DNA from: Embiotoca jacksoni
Taxonomy: Eukaryota; Chordata; Actinopteri; Embiotocidae
DNA length: 64,000 nucleotides
Assembly: GCA_022577435.1 (NCBI GenBank)
Contig: JAKOON010000027.1
Coordinates: forward strand, 1,082,990 to 1,146,989
Direction of reading: 5' to 3'
This document shows, piece by piece, positions 45,901 through 58,414 of the stretch. A program made the position numbers and the translations under genes. The notes beneath the pieces are model-generated. The model saw only the letters and a program-made list of their open reading frames with translations. It made no database searches and was not told the origin of the DNA. Every line of letters begins with the position of its first letter. Within the stretch, counting starts at the first letter, position 1.

Positions 45901-48283
45901 CCGATGGATGGATGGATGATGGATGGATGGATGATGGATGGATGGATGGATGATGGATGGATGGATGGATGGATGATGGATGGATGGATGATGGATGGAT
46001 GATGGATGGATGGATGGATGATGGATGGATGGACCGATGGATGGATGGATGGATGGATGATGGATGGATGGATGATGGATGGATGGATGGATGATGGATG
46101 GATGGATGGATGGATGATGGATGGATGGATGATGGATGGATGATGGATGGATGATGGATGGATGATGGATGATGGATGGATGGATGATGGATGGATGGAT
46201 GGATGGATGGATGCTTTATTAATCCCTCGGAGGGAAATTTTTATGTTACAGCAGCATACATTTTTTTTTTATAAAGTTATATTTTCATTCTTTAATTTTA
46301 AAAGATTTGCAAAAATGTTAAACAAACTTTTTTCACTTTGTCATTATGGGATATTGTGTGTAGAATTTTGGAATAAGGCTGTAACATAAAATGTGGGAAA
46401 AGCGAAGCGCTGTGAATACTTTCCAGAGTAAGAACTGAGCTTCTTAACTAATGTTCATCTGAATTAATTCATAAAGGACAAATATCCATTTAGCTTCTGA
46501 CGTTAGTCAATAACTTTGTGTTAAACACGCTTCGATGATAAAACATAAATCGGGTCTCTGCAGGCTACAGGGGCGGATCTTGGGGGGGGGGGGGCCTGGA
46601 GCTCACTCAGAGAAGAGGGTCCATTTAAATAACATTAAAAAAAAAAAAGTAACACGGTGAAAAAAAAATACTCCAGATTCTTGGCAATCATAACCTGTAA
46701 ATTATTAATGAATAAAAACTGTTCATTTCATGTAAAAACAATTGCAAAAATAAACATGATATGAAAAAGCAATACAAAATAACTTAAAACTTATTGATGG
46801 ACCTTTTGTAAAATCATTGCAAAAGCAAAGAAACAACAAAGCAGTGTTTAAATAAGTTTTTTTTTTTCAATATATAGTTGTGTATAGTAGTTATAGAGTG
46901 TTTATTCCTCATTTCTACTATTGAATTAGCAGCCAAATTGTTTTTCCAACATAATGTAGCATTTAGATGAAATTGAAACCTCTATAAAGTATCTTGTGAA
47001 TATAATTATAGTCACAATTATTATAAAAATCTACGTGTGTTTCAGTGTTACCTCCAGATGTGCAGCAGCTGGTGGTGATTAAAGAAGAGGTTCCCCATGA
47101 ATGGAGCCCCAGTCTGGACCAGCAGGACCCAGAGCTCCTCCACATAAAGGAGGAAGAGGAGGAACTGTGGAGCAGTCAGGAGGAAGAGCAGCTTCACGGG
47201 CCGGAGGAGGATATCACCAGGTTCCCGTTCACTGCTGTTCCTGTGAAGAGTGAAGATGACGAAGAGAAACCTCAGTCCTCACATCTTCATCAGAGACAAA
47301 CTGAAGACGACGGAGAGACAACGGTGAAAACAGAAAGTGATGGAGAGGACTGTGGAGGACCAGAACCAGATCCAAATAGTCATTCACTACCCAGTGCTAA
47401 CGGACAGGCTTCAGACTCTTCTGAAACTGAGGTCAGCAGTGAAGATGATGAAGATGATGATGAGTGGCAGGAACCTTTGTCAGAGTCTGGACCTGAAACC
47501 GAAGACAGTTACAACCTTTGGAAGGAGAGCGGGACGCCTGAGTCAGGTCTGGATGTTGATCTGGGATGTAACACGTCCAAAAAGTCACAGATGGAGGTTC
47601 ATGCGAAAGAGAGACCGTTCGTCTGCGACGTTTGTGGACAAAGATTCATACATCAGCAAAATGTGAAGATGCACATGAGAATCCACACCGGAGAGAAGCC
47701 GTTTGGTTGTGAGGTTTGTGGCAAAAGGTTTACATATCAACAAAATCTGAAGACTCACATGAGAATCCACACCGGAGAGAAACCCTTCGTTTGTGACATA
47801 TGCGGCAAGCGAACGAGGCATCAGAACAATCTAAAGATACACATGATGGTTCACACAGGAGAGAAATCCTTCGGCTGCAACGCCTGCGGCAAGAAATTCA
47901 AACGGAAGACGTATCTCGCGTCTCATATGATCGTCCACACGGGGGAGAAACCGTTCGGTTGCGACGACTGCGGAAAGAGATTCAAGCGGAAGGCGCATCT
48001 TACGACGCACATGTCCGTCCACACGGGAGAGAAACCGTTCGTTTGTGACGTTTGCGGGAAAGGTTTTAACCGAAAAACACACCTGAGGACGCACGGCGTC
48101 GTCCACACGGGAGAGAAACCGTTCAGTTGTGATCTTTGTGGTAAAACATTCAACCGGAAAACACATCTGGAGACGCACGTGACGGTTCACACAGGAGAGA
48201 AACCGTACGGCTGCGCTATTTGTGGCCAAGATTTCACCCAGCAGGGGAGTTTAAACAGACACATGAGATTTCACACGGGATGA
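42935..48283 (+). CDS. Zinc-finger gene H (eight C2H2 fingers), intron expanded by transposons
   Basis: Exon 1 is 42935-43055, exon 2 is 47046-48283; 1,359 bases, 452 residues, stop TGA. The module is conserved through GEDCGGPEP and then switches to DPNSHSLPSANGQASDSS, so the homogenised tract ends earlier here than in the paralogues. Eight fingers follow. Finger 3 has CGKRTRHQ, with the usual core Phe replaced by Thr. The intron is 3,990 bases against 0.5-1.5 kb elsewhere, because two nested Tc1 elements and a microsatellite lie in it. Splice sites (GTAAGA; TTTCAG) are intact, so the gene may still be expressed. AATAAA at 48578-48583 is a candidate poly(A) signal. Confidence 0.85.
43400..44999 (-). 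mobile_element. Tc1/mariner-type DNA transposon, 1,600 bp
   Basis: Terminal inverted repeats of about 200 bases: 43400 onward (CAGCGGGACAGAAAAGTATT) pairs with the end at 44999 (reverse complement CAGTGGGGCAAAAAAGTATT), continuing through the GTCAGCCACCAATTGTG motif. A TA duplication flanks it at 43398-43399 and 45000-45001. It carries one transposase gene with a single stop. It is inserted in the left arm of an older Tc1 fossil. Confidence 0.93.
43611..44633 (-). pseudogene. Tc1-type transposase, full length but with one in-frame stop
   Basis: Reads as 340 codons from the ATG at 44631-44633 to TAG-type termination at 43611, interrupted once by TAA at 44160-44162 (codon 158), just after the first catalytic Asp (WSDETK, residue 153). 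An N-terminal paired-like helix-turn-helix region covers about residues 1-110 (MAKTKELSKDTRNKIVDLHQ). The second Asp (QHDNDPKH, residue 244) and the Glu (NPIENLW, residue 279) are 34 residues apart, fitting the DD34E class. The single stop and otherwise intact frame point to recent inactivation. Elements of this type mobilise by cut and paste into TA. Confidence 0.9.
45115..45520 (+). pseudogene. Tc1-like transposase remnant of the older fossil
   Basis: Encodes the C-terminal half of a DDE transposase: FQQDNDPKHTAKITKE, then after a frameshift near 45285-45297 SPDLNPIEHLWRDLK, to the C-terminus at KY. The N-terminal half is absent, with sequence jumping from the 5' untranslated arm straight into the catalytic domain near 45160, so it is both deleted and frameshifted. 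Confidence 0.85.
45546..46213. repeat. (TGGA)n microsatellite with interspersed TGA and TGGACCAA/TGGACCGA variants
   Basis: About 670 bases of TGGA units, with ATGATGGA shifts and occasional GACCAATGG or GACCGATGG units. It follows the Tc1 fossil transposase and is followed by CTTTATTAATCCCTCGGAGG. Long open frames across it on both strands are artefacts of the 4-bp unit. Confidence 0.95.
46212..46262. repeat. Retroelement-like tail after the TGGA array
   Basis: CTTTATTAATCCCTCGGAGG and TTACAGCAGCAT match the tail after the GATA array at 63433-63485 (CTTTATTAATCCCCAAGGGG then CTACAGCAGCAT). A third partial match is at 62337-62362. This is a common tail of a fish repeat that ends in a tetranucleotide array. 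Confidence 0.6.
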
Positions 48284-50509
48284 ATGTGCCGGTTAAAACA
48301 CAGCAGAAGCACTGACCTTTTATACTCTTGTATAAATTCTTCATCTGTGATGATGATGATTCCTTTTGGTTGACTGTATTTGGATATTTTCTGCTGTGTA
48401 TTATGATTAATACCTGTAAGAAAAGGTGTATAAGCAAATGAAAACCAGTCACTAGAGGCCCCACCAGCCACAAAGTTTCATTCAGTCAAAGTTTGACCAA
48501 AAAAGCCTAATTACATTTTTTTTTTCCTATTTGGTGCTTTTCCAGCTGCAATAATCAACAATTTATCCAAATTCACAAATAAATGGTATTAAATTTAATA
48601 CTGAAATACACTAAGTCTTATCAAAATATGGGGGGACATGTTGCAATACTTATATAGCCATAGCTCTATAATATTTACATATATGTATATTTATCTTTAA
48701 ATCTTAGTAACGGAGCAATAATTTCCTGAATTACCAGCAGCACATTTATTTGGCCGGAGATGAAGTTGCCTTTGAACCAAGCGTTGGCAACCGTTTCGCG
48801 TCGTGATCGTTGTTGCGCTCTGCGTGTTACCGGAGGACTCCACTAGAGGGCGCACCAGAGGGACAAAGTTATATTTAGAACATCTGGATTTTCCTGGTGT
48901 AAACAATAAACATGGCGACAATCGAGGGGGTCACGACTGCTGATTTTGAGATGTCACCATCGGTTCTGTCTTTTTTGTGCGCGGACGTTGCATCTCGGAC
49001 TTGTTTCCATAATGTTTTGTAGGTCCCATACTGCCTCCTACAGGTCATGTGTATATGTCACGTTGCGGACGTGTTGTGTTCATTTCTGAAGACGTGCGCA
49101 ACCAACGCTCCAAATAGACGCAGGATACACGCGTAGTTTAAACCAAGTTCATCTCCGGCCTTTAGAGGGCTTTAATTCAGCAGTTAAAACTACAATGAAA
49201 AAAAAAAAAAATCACTGTTGACTCTCTTCGAACGAGAGTCTGTTTTCTTTTCTTTTTCAGCCGGCATGTAGCAGCCATTAGTGGCATTGCACTTAGACTT
49301 ACTTCCACTTCGGCTCCAATTCTCACGCCTCGGTCGTTTCCACCTGATCATCAGATCGTCCAGTCCAGTAGGCGGTGACAGTGGGATGGAAAAGAAGTTG
49401 GTAAAACCAGGCTCATGTTTAATAATGAAGAGAAAGAGCACAAAACGACCAAGTCAAGACACTATTTTGTTATGTTTATAAAAAGAAGAAATGTTAAATT
49501 TATTTGTTTAAATTTAAATAAACCTTTTCCCTCCTGAGTCGCAAAGTTTTCTGGATTGTTTCATTCTCGCTTCTTAGTAAATTGTAGAGATGTCCTCACT
49601 CTTCCTCAGTTCAAGATCCAAGATGGAGCCTGCACAAAGACGAACTGCTGCCCCCCGGTGGTGACGACAGGTCGGTTCACCTCTCCATCTGTGTCTGCAG
49701 CCTGGATCAGGCCTTTCTAAAAATATTTTTGCCACATTTTTTAAAGTTTTTCAACTTTTCTTTTGTTGGTAATTAAAGTAATAGAGGCGTAGGACTCGTA
49801 CTTGATCTCGTTCCACTCGATCCTCCTGATTTTCTTCCTTTGTTTCTGTTCTGTCTTTTTCTTTAGGCTTTTTTTTAAAAATATTTCTTAATTCCTTTTT
49901 TCTGTTTCTTGAATATGTTTCCTCATTAAGGGTTGAAGGATTGAAGCTGTAACATGTCCCCCTGAGAATTCCTTCATTTTTTTTGCTCTGGTCTTCTTTT
50001 TCTTTCCTCTCTCATCTGAAATTGTTTTAAAAATATATCTATTCTGGTTCCTCTTCCCGTATATTTCCTCTGTGACTTGTTATCCAGAATTCTTCCACAG
50101 TAGTTTTTTGCTGCTTTAGCTCGAATAAAAGAGCACTTCCCTCTTTGCTGTCTGCTCTTGTTCTAATTTATTGGCGCATTTGAAAGGCTCGTTAATCATC
50201 CCTGCCATCACTCCAAATCAGTTCAATTACCAGGTGAAGTGATTAGTCGTAGGTGCGTTACTCATGCCGGCGTAGGCCATGGATATTTTGAGCCCCTCGT
50301 TTTAATAATGTCTGTCAGCGCTGAGCTCAGAGGACGCGTCATCTCTGAAGTCATCACAGCAGGTTTGAGTTTAACACAAAGAAAAAAGGGGATCGTTTTA
50401 ATGCCGCATGTAGTGAATTAGTTAAAGAACATGCTGTGTGCTGCAGAGCCGGTGAAGCAGCTCAACATAAAGCTGAGTGTTGCTGCACTTCCAATGGTTG
50501 TTTCATCAC

Positions 50510-50542
<33 letters not shown>

Positions 50543-51606
50543 ACCACCACCACCACCACCCAAGCTTCACTCCATCATTTGCACTTCAAAACGTCTCGGA
50601 TCGAGATTAATTTGTGCCTGTTTTTTTTTTATTTGGCCCGAGGCTTACAAAGACACGGCATCGATCAAACTAGACTCCGCCACTCTCACTCTACAAGTTC
50701 TGAAGAGAAACTCCCTCCGACAATATTACACCATAATTGGAAAGAAAATAAAAATAAAATCATTACCGACCAGTCACAATTTACTCTCCTCCTGCTTCCA
50801 ATCTCCCCCCCCCCCCCCCCCCTCCATCTCTGGGCCTCTTATATTATGCAGGAAGGATGCAGCCACCGGTGGCCTTGCGCCTGTCTCCCCAGCGGACCCG
50901 TTCTCCATTAAAACTTGGCTCCCGCCGCTGCTGCAGACAGGCCGCGTCTCCCCAGACGTACGGCAACCACAGCCCACAAGATGGGGGGGTGAAGTGGAGG
51001 TCAGGCACCCTTCAATGAGGTTGAACCGGAGGCCGGCGTTGTTGGCACGGAGCTTTGAAATTATTCATGGCTCGCGGTGGATCCGGAGTTTGTCAGAGAT
51101 ATTTCAGATGTGGAAAAACTTCTGTGCAAGTTATTTCTGCACCGGTGCTGCAAGATTTCATAAATAACTGAAGACGGTGCAGCTACAGTTCAGCAGCATC
51201 TTAACAGCCACAACAGCACTTATTTTTATGTTTATATATGTATTATTTTATTATATATTCTTTTCTCAAGGTTAGCTGTCAAATACACCGATAGATACTT
51301 TATTCAGGTTTCCAGTAGCTCAAACATATAAAAAAGGTTTAAAAGACGGGACAATAAAATAAACAACCAATAAAAGTCAGTGGTAATAGTGGTTTAAAAA
51401 CAGAGCTGAGAACAGAAGGATTACTAAAATAAACCCGTCAATAAATAAACAGATGTCGAAAAAAGTGTTGCTTATTATTGTTTACAGTTCTAACAGTGAA
51501 TCGGTTCGTAACAGACAAAAAAAAAATCCCACCAGAGCTTCATGTTTTTTTGTCCATCCATCAACTGGAAATTTACTGTATCTCCTGCAGTATGTGCTCA
51601 ACCCAC
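48284..51606. other. Intergenic, no gene recognised
   Basis: Gene H 3'UTR, a CCACTAGAGGGCGCACC motif typical of fish repeats at 48840-48856, and T/C-rich sequence at 49840-50120. The C-run plus ACC array at 50513-50560 and the C-run at 50808-50822 are the clearest structures. Open frames here are low-complexity or unsupported. Confidence 0.45.
50513..50560. repeat. Poly-C tract running into (CAC)n
   Basis: About 30 consecutive C, then six CAC/ACC triplets. Shorter C-runs recur at 50808-50822 and 59056-59066. Confidence 0.9.
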
Positions 51607-51955
51607 TATCACGGTGAAGTGTGAAATAGACACGCCTGCCCACTGCAGCAAAACGTGAGATAGCCACGCTTTGGGCTGTCTAGGCGTGAAAATTACACGT
51701 TTTTGTAAGTGTGAAACTTACATGACCAATGTTTCCTAACCCCAACCATGTTTTTTTGCCGCTATCCCCAACCATGCGTATTTGCAAAACGTTTAATTTT
51801 CCCGTAAATCACGTGGCTCAAAGCACGCAGTAGGTTTCATTTTCATCCACTACAGGAAAACGTGTAACTTTCACGCCTTTGGCAGCTCAAACTGTGGCTA
51901 TCCCACTTTTTTGCTGTAGTGGACGGGCGTGTCTATTTCACGCTTTGCTGTGATA
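51607..51955. mobile_element. MITE with long terminal inverted repeats (about 350 bp)
   Basis: The left arm TATCACGGTGAAGTGTGAAA (51607 on) and the reverse complement of the right arm, TATCACAGCAAAGCGTGAAA (ending 51955), stay alignable for about 90 bases. They share AATAGACACGCC, ATAGCCAC and GGCGTGAAA. No ORF lies between the arms. A further single end of the same family is at about 52818-52882. Confidence 0.8.
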
Positions 51956-54231
51956 CCGGACTGCAACAATAAATCTAACGATACGTTTTTCACAGAAAAT
52001 AACAACCCTCCCTCTAGATCGGTGCTGCTGCCTCACATTTCGTACCAGTCTGCCGTGCGGCGTGTATCTACAGCAGATATGAACACACAGCTAGTGCACA
52101 GCATCCTACATAAAGTGTATAAAAATACAGCAGAACACAATAACATAAAAATAAAGCAGTATGAAACAGGAGCTGTAGGTTCATACACAAAAATATAACT
52201 CAAAAAAAGCACAGTTCATCTCAGTGCCAAGTTCAAAGTCTGCCAGGTTGGAGCAGAGGATCAAACAACCTGCGTACCTGCACACAGGTCAGTTTAAAAC
52301 TGCTGCTCATGTCTGTTTTTATTTCAAGTTTCAGATTTCAGATTGCATCCCTGCATCATCCCTCCGTCCCAACAGTAACAAGCAGTGTGTCAGAAGAGTG
52401 ATGAAGGTAACGATCTTATGATGTAATTTCTGAAGATGGACACGAGACAATTTGGTTTGAAGTCTCAATGTAAAAATGTCTTCTACAATTATTTGATAAG
52501 ATTGTAAACAACTTTGACCCACATTCATGTTCCCTCCTCAGGATGAATTATAGCAGCTTTGGTGATAACTTTCCATCAGCTAAAGTTCAACACTTTACTA
52601 ATGATTTTCCCATCAGCCTCAGCTGTGATTTCTGTTTGGTGCTAATTAGCAAACATTAGCGGGCTAACGTTGCTACACTAAAAGTGGGAACTTGGTAAAT
52701 GCGGCAGGTGTGGCAGCTTCAGTTTTCCACAACCCCGTATTTGCATTAGGGTTTGCTTAGCCACTATGAAGGGTGGACCAATCAGTGGCCAGCGTTGGTG
52801 GTTAAGTGCGATCGACTTTTCTTTTTTTTTTTCCGTAGTGGACAAGGCGTGTTCATTTCACGCTTTCCTGTGATACTGTCGAACAATGCTGTCGAAACCA
52901 GAAATGAGAATGCTATTTCCAGGACATGCTAGGCTTCACAGAAACGTAATCTTTTACCATGTAGGTGTCTTCACTATTACGCTCTTCTGAAAGCTTTGCA
53001 CCGAAGACGATTATTTAAACGGCCTCCTAACATCTGTTGTCACCCTTCAAAGGCGAGTCAGCGCAGAATAAGAACCTCAGATGTTCTGGAGAAGTTCAAA
53101 GTGTCACTGCTGTGGTGAGAAAATCACTGTTTCAGCCGATGAATCCTTTTCAGAGCGACGGGCCAGACTCCCCGCCAACATCCCTAAAGCCCAAGTAATC
53201 AGGTTTTTCTGCCCGTACGCCACGCGCTCACAAACAAGTGCTGCAGGGCAGAGAAACAGGCACTCTGCAAGGAAGAAGGAAACAAAGTCTGGTGCTTCAC
53301 GGTTATATAACTCGGCTGCGTGCCAACATGTGTTGTTTAAATAACATGTGAGCAGTGAGAGTCTTCTGTGTGTACGTCAGAGATCAGCCGGCCTGGACAT
53401 TTGGCTGGATTTCTTTTTTGAATGTTTCGTGTGTAAGTTTATTCCCCGCAGACGTTGTTTATAGAAGACCGAGTCGACAGGTGCGATGAAGCTCGATGAA
53501 GATCGATGAAGCTCGATGAAGATCGTCGGACTGTGTGGAGTCGCTCCGAGTTTGATTCCCGCTGTGCATCAATCCAGATATCTGCCGTTGTGATTTGTAT
53601 CCGAGGTTCTTTAAATGCAGAGCTTTCAGTTTGGAAAATAATTTAAATTTTCAAAAAGCACAGCAGCTGTGCAGCTCGCCAGTGAAGCACAACTAATGAA
53701 GTGTTTGGAAGAGACTACAGCAGAACAGATGGAAATCATTGCAGACACGGAGGAGCACTGTGCTGCAGATTAAAGGGTCAGTTCACCCAAACTACAGCCA
53801 CTGCTTTTGGTTTTATATCAGCACCTTTCGTACAGAACTTACGTTTTTATTTTTGTTAATTGTTGTTCAGGAATCGTTTTTAAATTACATTTAACTGCTG
53901 GGCTAATGGACATTTTTAGGGGTTCATCCATGATGTTTGTGGAGTCACTACATTACCAAAAGTATGTGGACACACACCTTTGTGCTCTTTGGCCTGAGGC
54001 TGTTTTACCTGGTCTTCCCTTTGTGTTGATACCAGCTCGTTTCTTTTATTAAAACACAACCAGTTACCATTTTGAAGACTTTCGTCTTTTATTTTCTCCA
54101 TCTAATCATGTGGAGAATTCTTAAAGTTTTTAAGGGATATTTCTTTGGAAAATCAATTGTCAAGACAAGAAATTTCTTAAATTTCCCTCTGGCCTCGTGA
54201 TGGAAGCAAAGAGTGAAGTTTTAAAGTCTTC

Positions 54232-54233
<2 letters not shown>

Positions 54234-54286
<53 letters not shown>
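54234..54286. repeat. (TG)n microsatellite
   Basis: Perfect dinucleotide tract of about 53 bases. Confidence 0.95.
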
Positions 54287-54288
<2 letters not shown>

Positions 54289-55089
54289 TCTGCTTTTCAG
54301 ATCCAGTGAGCTGTTTTTGTTGAGATGTTTTGTTGCATGTAAAACAGTTTGATATTCTTCCGACTGATAACGTAGCGTGACTCCCACACGTCACTGGAGA
54401 AGCGTGTTGCTGTCAGTCCCGCTGCTCTTTGTGAGAAAGTCTGCGGCGTGAAGAAAAGTGTAATTAATCCCATTAAGATCCTCTAAAACTGGGCGGTGAA
54501 GGAGTCGTCCGACGAGCCTCAGAGTTTATAATTGAAGCTGACTCTGTAAAGACGTTTTCAGCCGAGGCGTCACATTAAACAGACACACGTTAGCGTGGTG
54601 GATTAGCACCGCAGAGGGTGACACCACGGCGCTGTGCAGCATGTAAATAATAAGTTATTGGATCGGGGATTTTTCCCTGATTCCAGAAACACTGCAGGAA
54701 GAATGGATCCACAGAGGAAGAGGAGCAAAGAGAGAGGAAGAGCGCACAGCATGCTGGGAGGTCCCAACCTGACAAACAAAAGTCTTACTGATCAAGAAGA
54801 AGAAGAAGAAGAAGAAGACACCTGGTCCTCCAGAGACAGAGCACATGATTGTAGAAACAGTTACAGGTGTGAAAGACATATTGGACACATTAACAGGAGA
54901 ATCTGACTGACACATGTAGGGCTGACTGAGCCCTGAAGGGGGCAGTAACATAACAATGAAAGCTGCTGATAAACACCAGAGAAGAAGAAGAGGAAGATCA
55001 TTCCAGGAAGTGGCAGTTCTCCAGCAGTTCACATATGTTTTAACACTGGATGATGAAACTGTACAGAAATGAATGAAGGTGAACAGAAA

Positions 55090-55151
55090 GCTTCTTCTTC
55101 TTCTTCTTCTTCTTCTTCTTCTTCTTCTTCTTCTTCTTCTTCTTCTTCTTC
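55090..55151. repeat. (CTT)n microsatellite
   Basis: About 20 CTT triplets; polypurine on the - strand. A shorter GAA run lies at 54796-54820. Confidence 0.95.
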
Positions 55152-56605
55152 TCTGTGACTTTGTCGCCCCGTCATGTCTGCCTGCAGCACTCAGAGGTTT
55201 CGCCTTCTTCTTCCTTTTTGTTTTAAAAGTGTACTGATGTTCTGCCTTCACATGTTCACCGTGTAAATATTTCCCTGAGTTTGTCCTGAAGGTGTCCTGA
55301 AGTACCTGCAGTCTTCCAGAATTGTTTTGATTTTGACCACAAGGTGGCGCCACAATGTGAGCAGCACAGACAGACAAGTGGCGCTGCAGGTGATGAAGGC
55401 TCGTCCACAGCACTGGACCATGTGACTAAAGCAGAGGTGGATGGAGTCGTTGGTAGTTGTGTTGCCTGAGAGGCTCTGGTGAGGGAACAGATGTCCGCAG
55501 ATCACACGGACTGGAAGAGCTTTACAGATGTGCACTGACAGACATCTGTGGCTGCTTTGAGTTGAGACGTGGGAACACGCTTTACACCTGCAGGTCCTCC
55601 ACACCTCCAGGACACCGGTGCTTCAGTTTTTACAGCTTTTTTTTTTTACTGCAGCAGAGATCGTATATTAAACGTTTGAAGTGATTTTGAAAGCCTTTGT
55701 GAGCTCCTCAGGAACAATTTAACGCAGTCTTGTTTTCACCCCGACCACAAAGCTCTCTTTATCCAACACTCTTCTGACGTTTTTATTTTACAAAAGTAAA
55801 GGATTGTATAAAATGCTCTCGCTCTGTAGAATAAAAGCTGAGATGAGCCCCTCGGTGTCGGAGTGGATCTGAGTCCTCCTCGAAGGCCCCACAGTGAAAC
55901 CGGAGAGCAGGAACTGACCAGGGGCCCTGGAGGGAGCTGTTAAACCCGGGCTCACAGCCGTCCTGCATTATTCTGCATCTCTCATCCCAAAAGGCAGAAA
56001 ACATCCAGCATGATTAGATCTGCGTGAAGCTCCGGGTCTTTTTAAAAACATAAAGAAACACTGATGTTAACAGGAATCTTGTCTCATTTTCATGTCAGAT
56101 CAATGAAGCGTCTTGTCTGTCGGTGCTTTTTTTTTTTTTTTAAATCCATCTTTCTCCTCTCCTTTCTGTTTCCAGGGAAACCGCAGATATGCACAACCAC
56201 ACAATGTGTATCAGCGAGTTGAATGTGACGCGGTGAGACACTGAAACAGGAGGAGGAGGAGGAGGAGGAGGAGGAGGAGTGCAAAGATTTTAGGAGGAAT
56301 ATTCCTGTCAGAGAAATCAAAAGCCCCAAAAATAGGAAAAGATAGACGGTGCTCTTCCAACGTCGAGCGCACGTCCTCCGTTGCTTCTGGTTTCAGCGTC
56401 GCTACGGAGAAAAATCACATTCAGTGGAGCGTCGAAGGCCGAAGAAGTTAAAGACGTAACTTAATGTGAAGGTTACATCCTGTTTCCTCTTTTAACGCCT
56501 CCACAGGTTCATTTGTAAATACAATTAATTCATAAATAGTTTAGTTTAAACTCACAAGCTTGTGACAAAATTAAGGAGCGACATGTTTAGACTGTGCTCT
56601 CCATC

Positions 56606-56640
<35 letters not shown>

Positions 56641-56641
56641 G
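56606..56641. repeat. (ATC)n microsatellite
   Basis: Twelve ATC triplets. A GGA triplet run lies nearby at 56248-56279. Confidence 0.9.
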
Positions 56642-58333
56642 GAAACTTCTCCTCAAAGCTGTGAAGCTGAACACAGATCAGGTTAAAATGAACAATCTGC
56701 AATTCTCTGATCAATAAAATCTTTAAACATATGAATAATATATGAGAAGAGAGTAATCAGAATCAGAAACCAGAACCAGAACCAGGTTCAGGGTCTTTTC
56801 TGTGCTGTGGTTTGGTTTATGAGGACTAGTCCGTCCACTAGTCGGGTTGCCATGGCAACAACAGGAGGGTGATCAGGTTCACCCGGACCTCCCTCTGCCC
56901 TTGTTTTCCAGCTCCTCCCGGGGGTACCAAAGACCTCTCTGGCATGTCCTGGGTTCTAGGTCTGCTCTGGGTTCTCCTACCCAGGTCTTCAGAGGACCAG
57001 TTCCCCGTCCCGGGTGTTGAGGGTGTACCGGTCCTCTCAACACAGAACAAACACATGAAGACAACAGACCAAAGGCTTTAATGACACTGACTTTTTTCTT
57101 ATTTGTCATTGCAGAAGTGTTTTCAGTTAAATGGATGTGATCTGGACCGGAACCTTCTGGAGAGACACCTGGAGCCAGATCACACTCTGATGGCACCGAG
57201 GAACCGAGGAGGAGGAGGAGGAGGAGGGATGAAGGTAGGACAAAAAGATCCTGCCAGAACCAGTCTGAACAGGAAGTTTGTTGAAGGAACAAAATCACTC
57301 AACAAATGTACATTTGCATGTTCAGATTATTTCAGTCACGTTTTGTATCATAGAAAATCCATCATGGACCACATCTGTTGACGTTTGAGAGTCAAAGTCT
57401 TTTACAACTTCAAATGCTTTTTTTTAGTTCCTTTTCAAAATACTAGATCATGTCTGTTTAACGTCCATCAGTCCAGACTCACCGAGATGGGTTTAATGTC
57501 ATTTGTGTTGTACTTCACTACTGCATTTTTATTTCGTACTTCTACTCTGCTCAGCTGTGGCCACTTAGAAGATCCATATTTAAAACAAAACCTGATGTGA
57601 ACAGTTTGTGAGGAAAAACTACAGAAAAACAACAAAATGTAGCTTTTTTTTAAAATTGTATTTTATTCCGTCCGCTTTATGGATGTTTTTTATTTTTTAT
57701 TTACTTTATGTAAATAAAACAGTGACTTTTACTTTAGTGGATTTGAGGCATTTCTTCTGTATGATAGACTCACTGTTAGACGTGATGTCGAGCTCACTTG
57801 TGGAACAAAATCCGAGTTTTGAAAACCCTCCGTGAGCTGAGTGAGCGGGGAAGAAAACGCTTGAACAAGAAGTTAGAACATTCGTAAAGATGCTTTCACC
57901 ATCTGAAACAGTTTTGAATCTCGTTTTGTCGTCCTCCGTGCTGTACGTGTTGAAGCATTGCGACTATATGCATCTGTAAATAATGAATGATACATTACAT
58001 AACTGTTCATCCGTGCAACGTGGGTGCACAACGAGAATAATCTGACAAAGACGGGGATTTTATGCCCAGACGGATCTTTTTATAAAAAAAAATAATTCCT
58101 GGTTTTGGCAATTCTGTGTCTCAGCATGAAGAATTACAATCAGACGCACAAAGAAAAGTTGGCTGCCAGCAATCTGATGGGAAGAGAGGGGGGGAGGTGA
58201 AGGAGGAAGAGGATGATGGATGCTGTCAGGGGTGGGGGAGGGGAGGGCAGGGAGGGGGGCTCATCCTACATGTATGAACAGTAGGATTAGAGTCCCACAT
58301 TGTATGCCTTTCCACGGTGTTACATCACTGGAG

Positions 58334-58335
<2 letters not shown>

Positions 58336-58411
<76 letters not shown>
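58336..58411. repeat. (TG)n microsatellite
   Basis: Perfect TG tract of about 75 bases, 0.8 kb upstream of the putative signal-peptide exon. Confidence 0.95.

Positions 58412-58414
<3 letters not shown>

Larger units (their letters stand above)
43218..46428 (+). mobile_element. Older Tc1-like fossil, interrupted by a younger Tc1 and a microsatellite-bearing insertion
   Basis: The left end at 43218 (CAGAAAGTATAACAGCGCTTC and on) and the inverted right end at 46428 match over about 170 bases, allowing for decay. TA flanks lie at 43216-43217 and 46429-46430. The left arm is split at 43399/45000 by the younger element. The transposase remnant is on the + strand at 45115-45520. Between its stop and the right arm lie the TGGA array and a retroelement-like tail. 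Confidence 0.8.

Noticed and set aside
45517..46389. Frames rich in DGWMDGWM and, antisense, HPSIHPSI
   Set aside because: Translations of the TGGA microsatellite.
50436..51167. 243-residue frame with a polyproline run
   Set aside because: The run comes from a poly-C/ACC tract and the rest has no recognisable domain or splice sites.
54655..55413. 252-residue - strand frame with polyarginine
   Set aside because: Created by the CTT microsatellite and a GAA run; nothing domain-like on either side.
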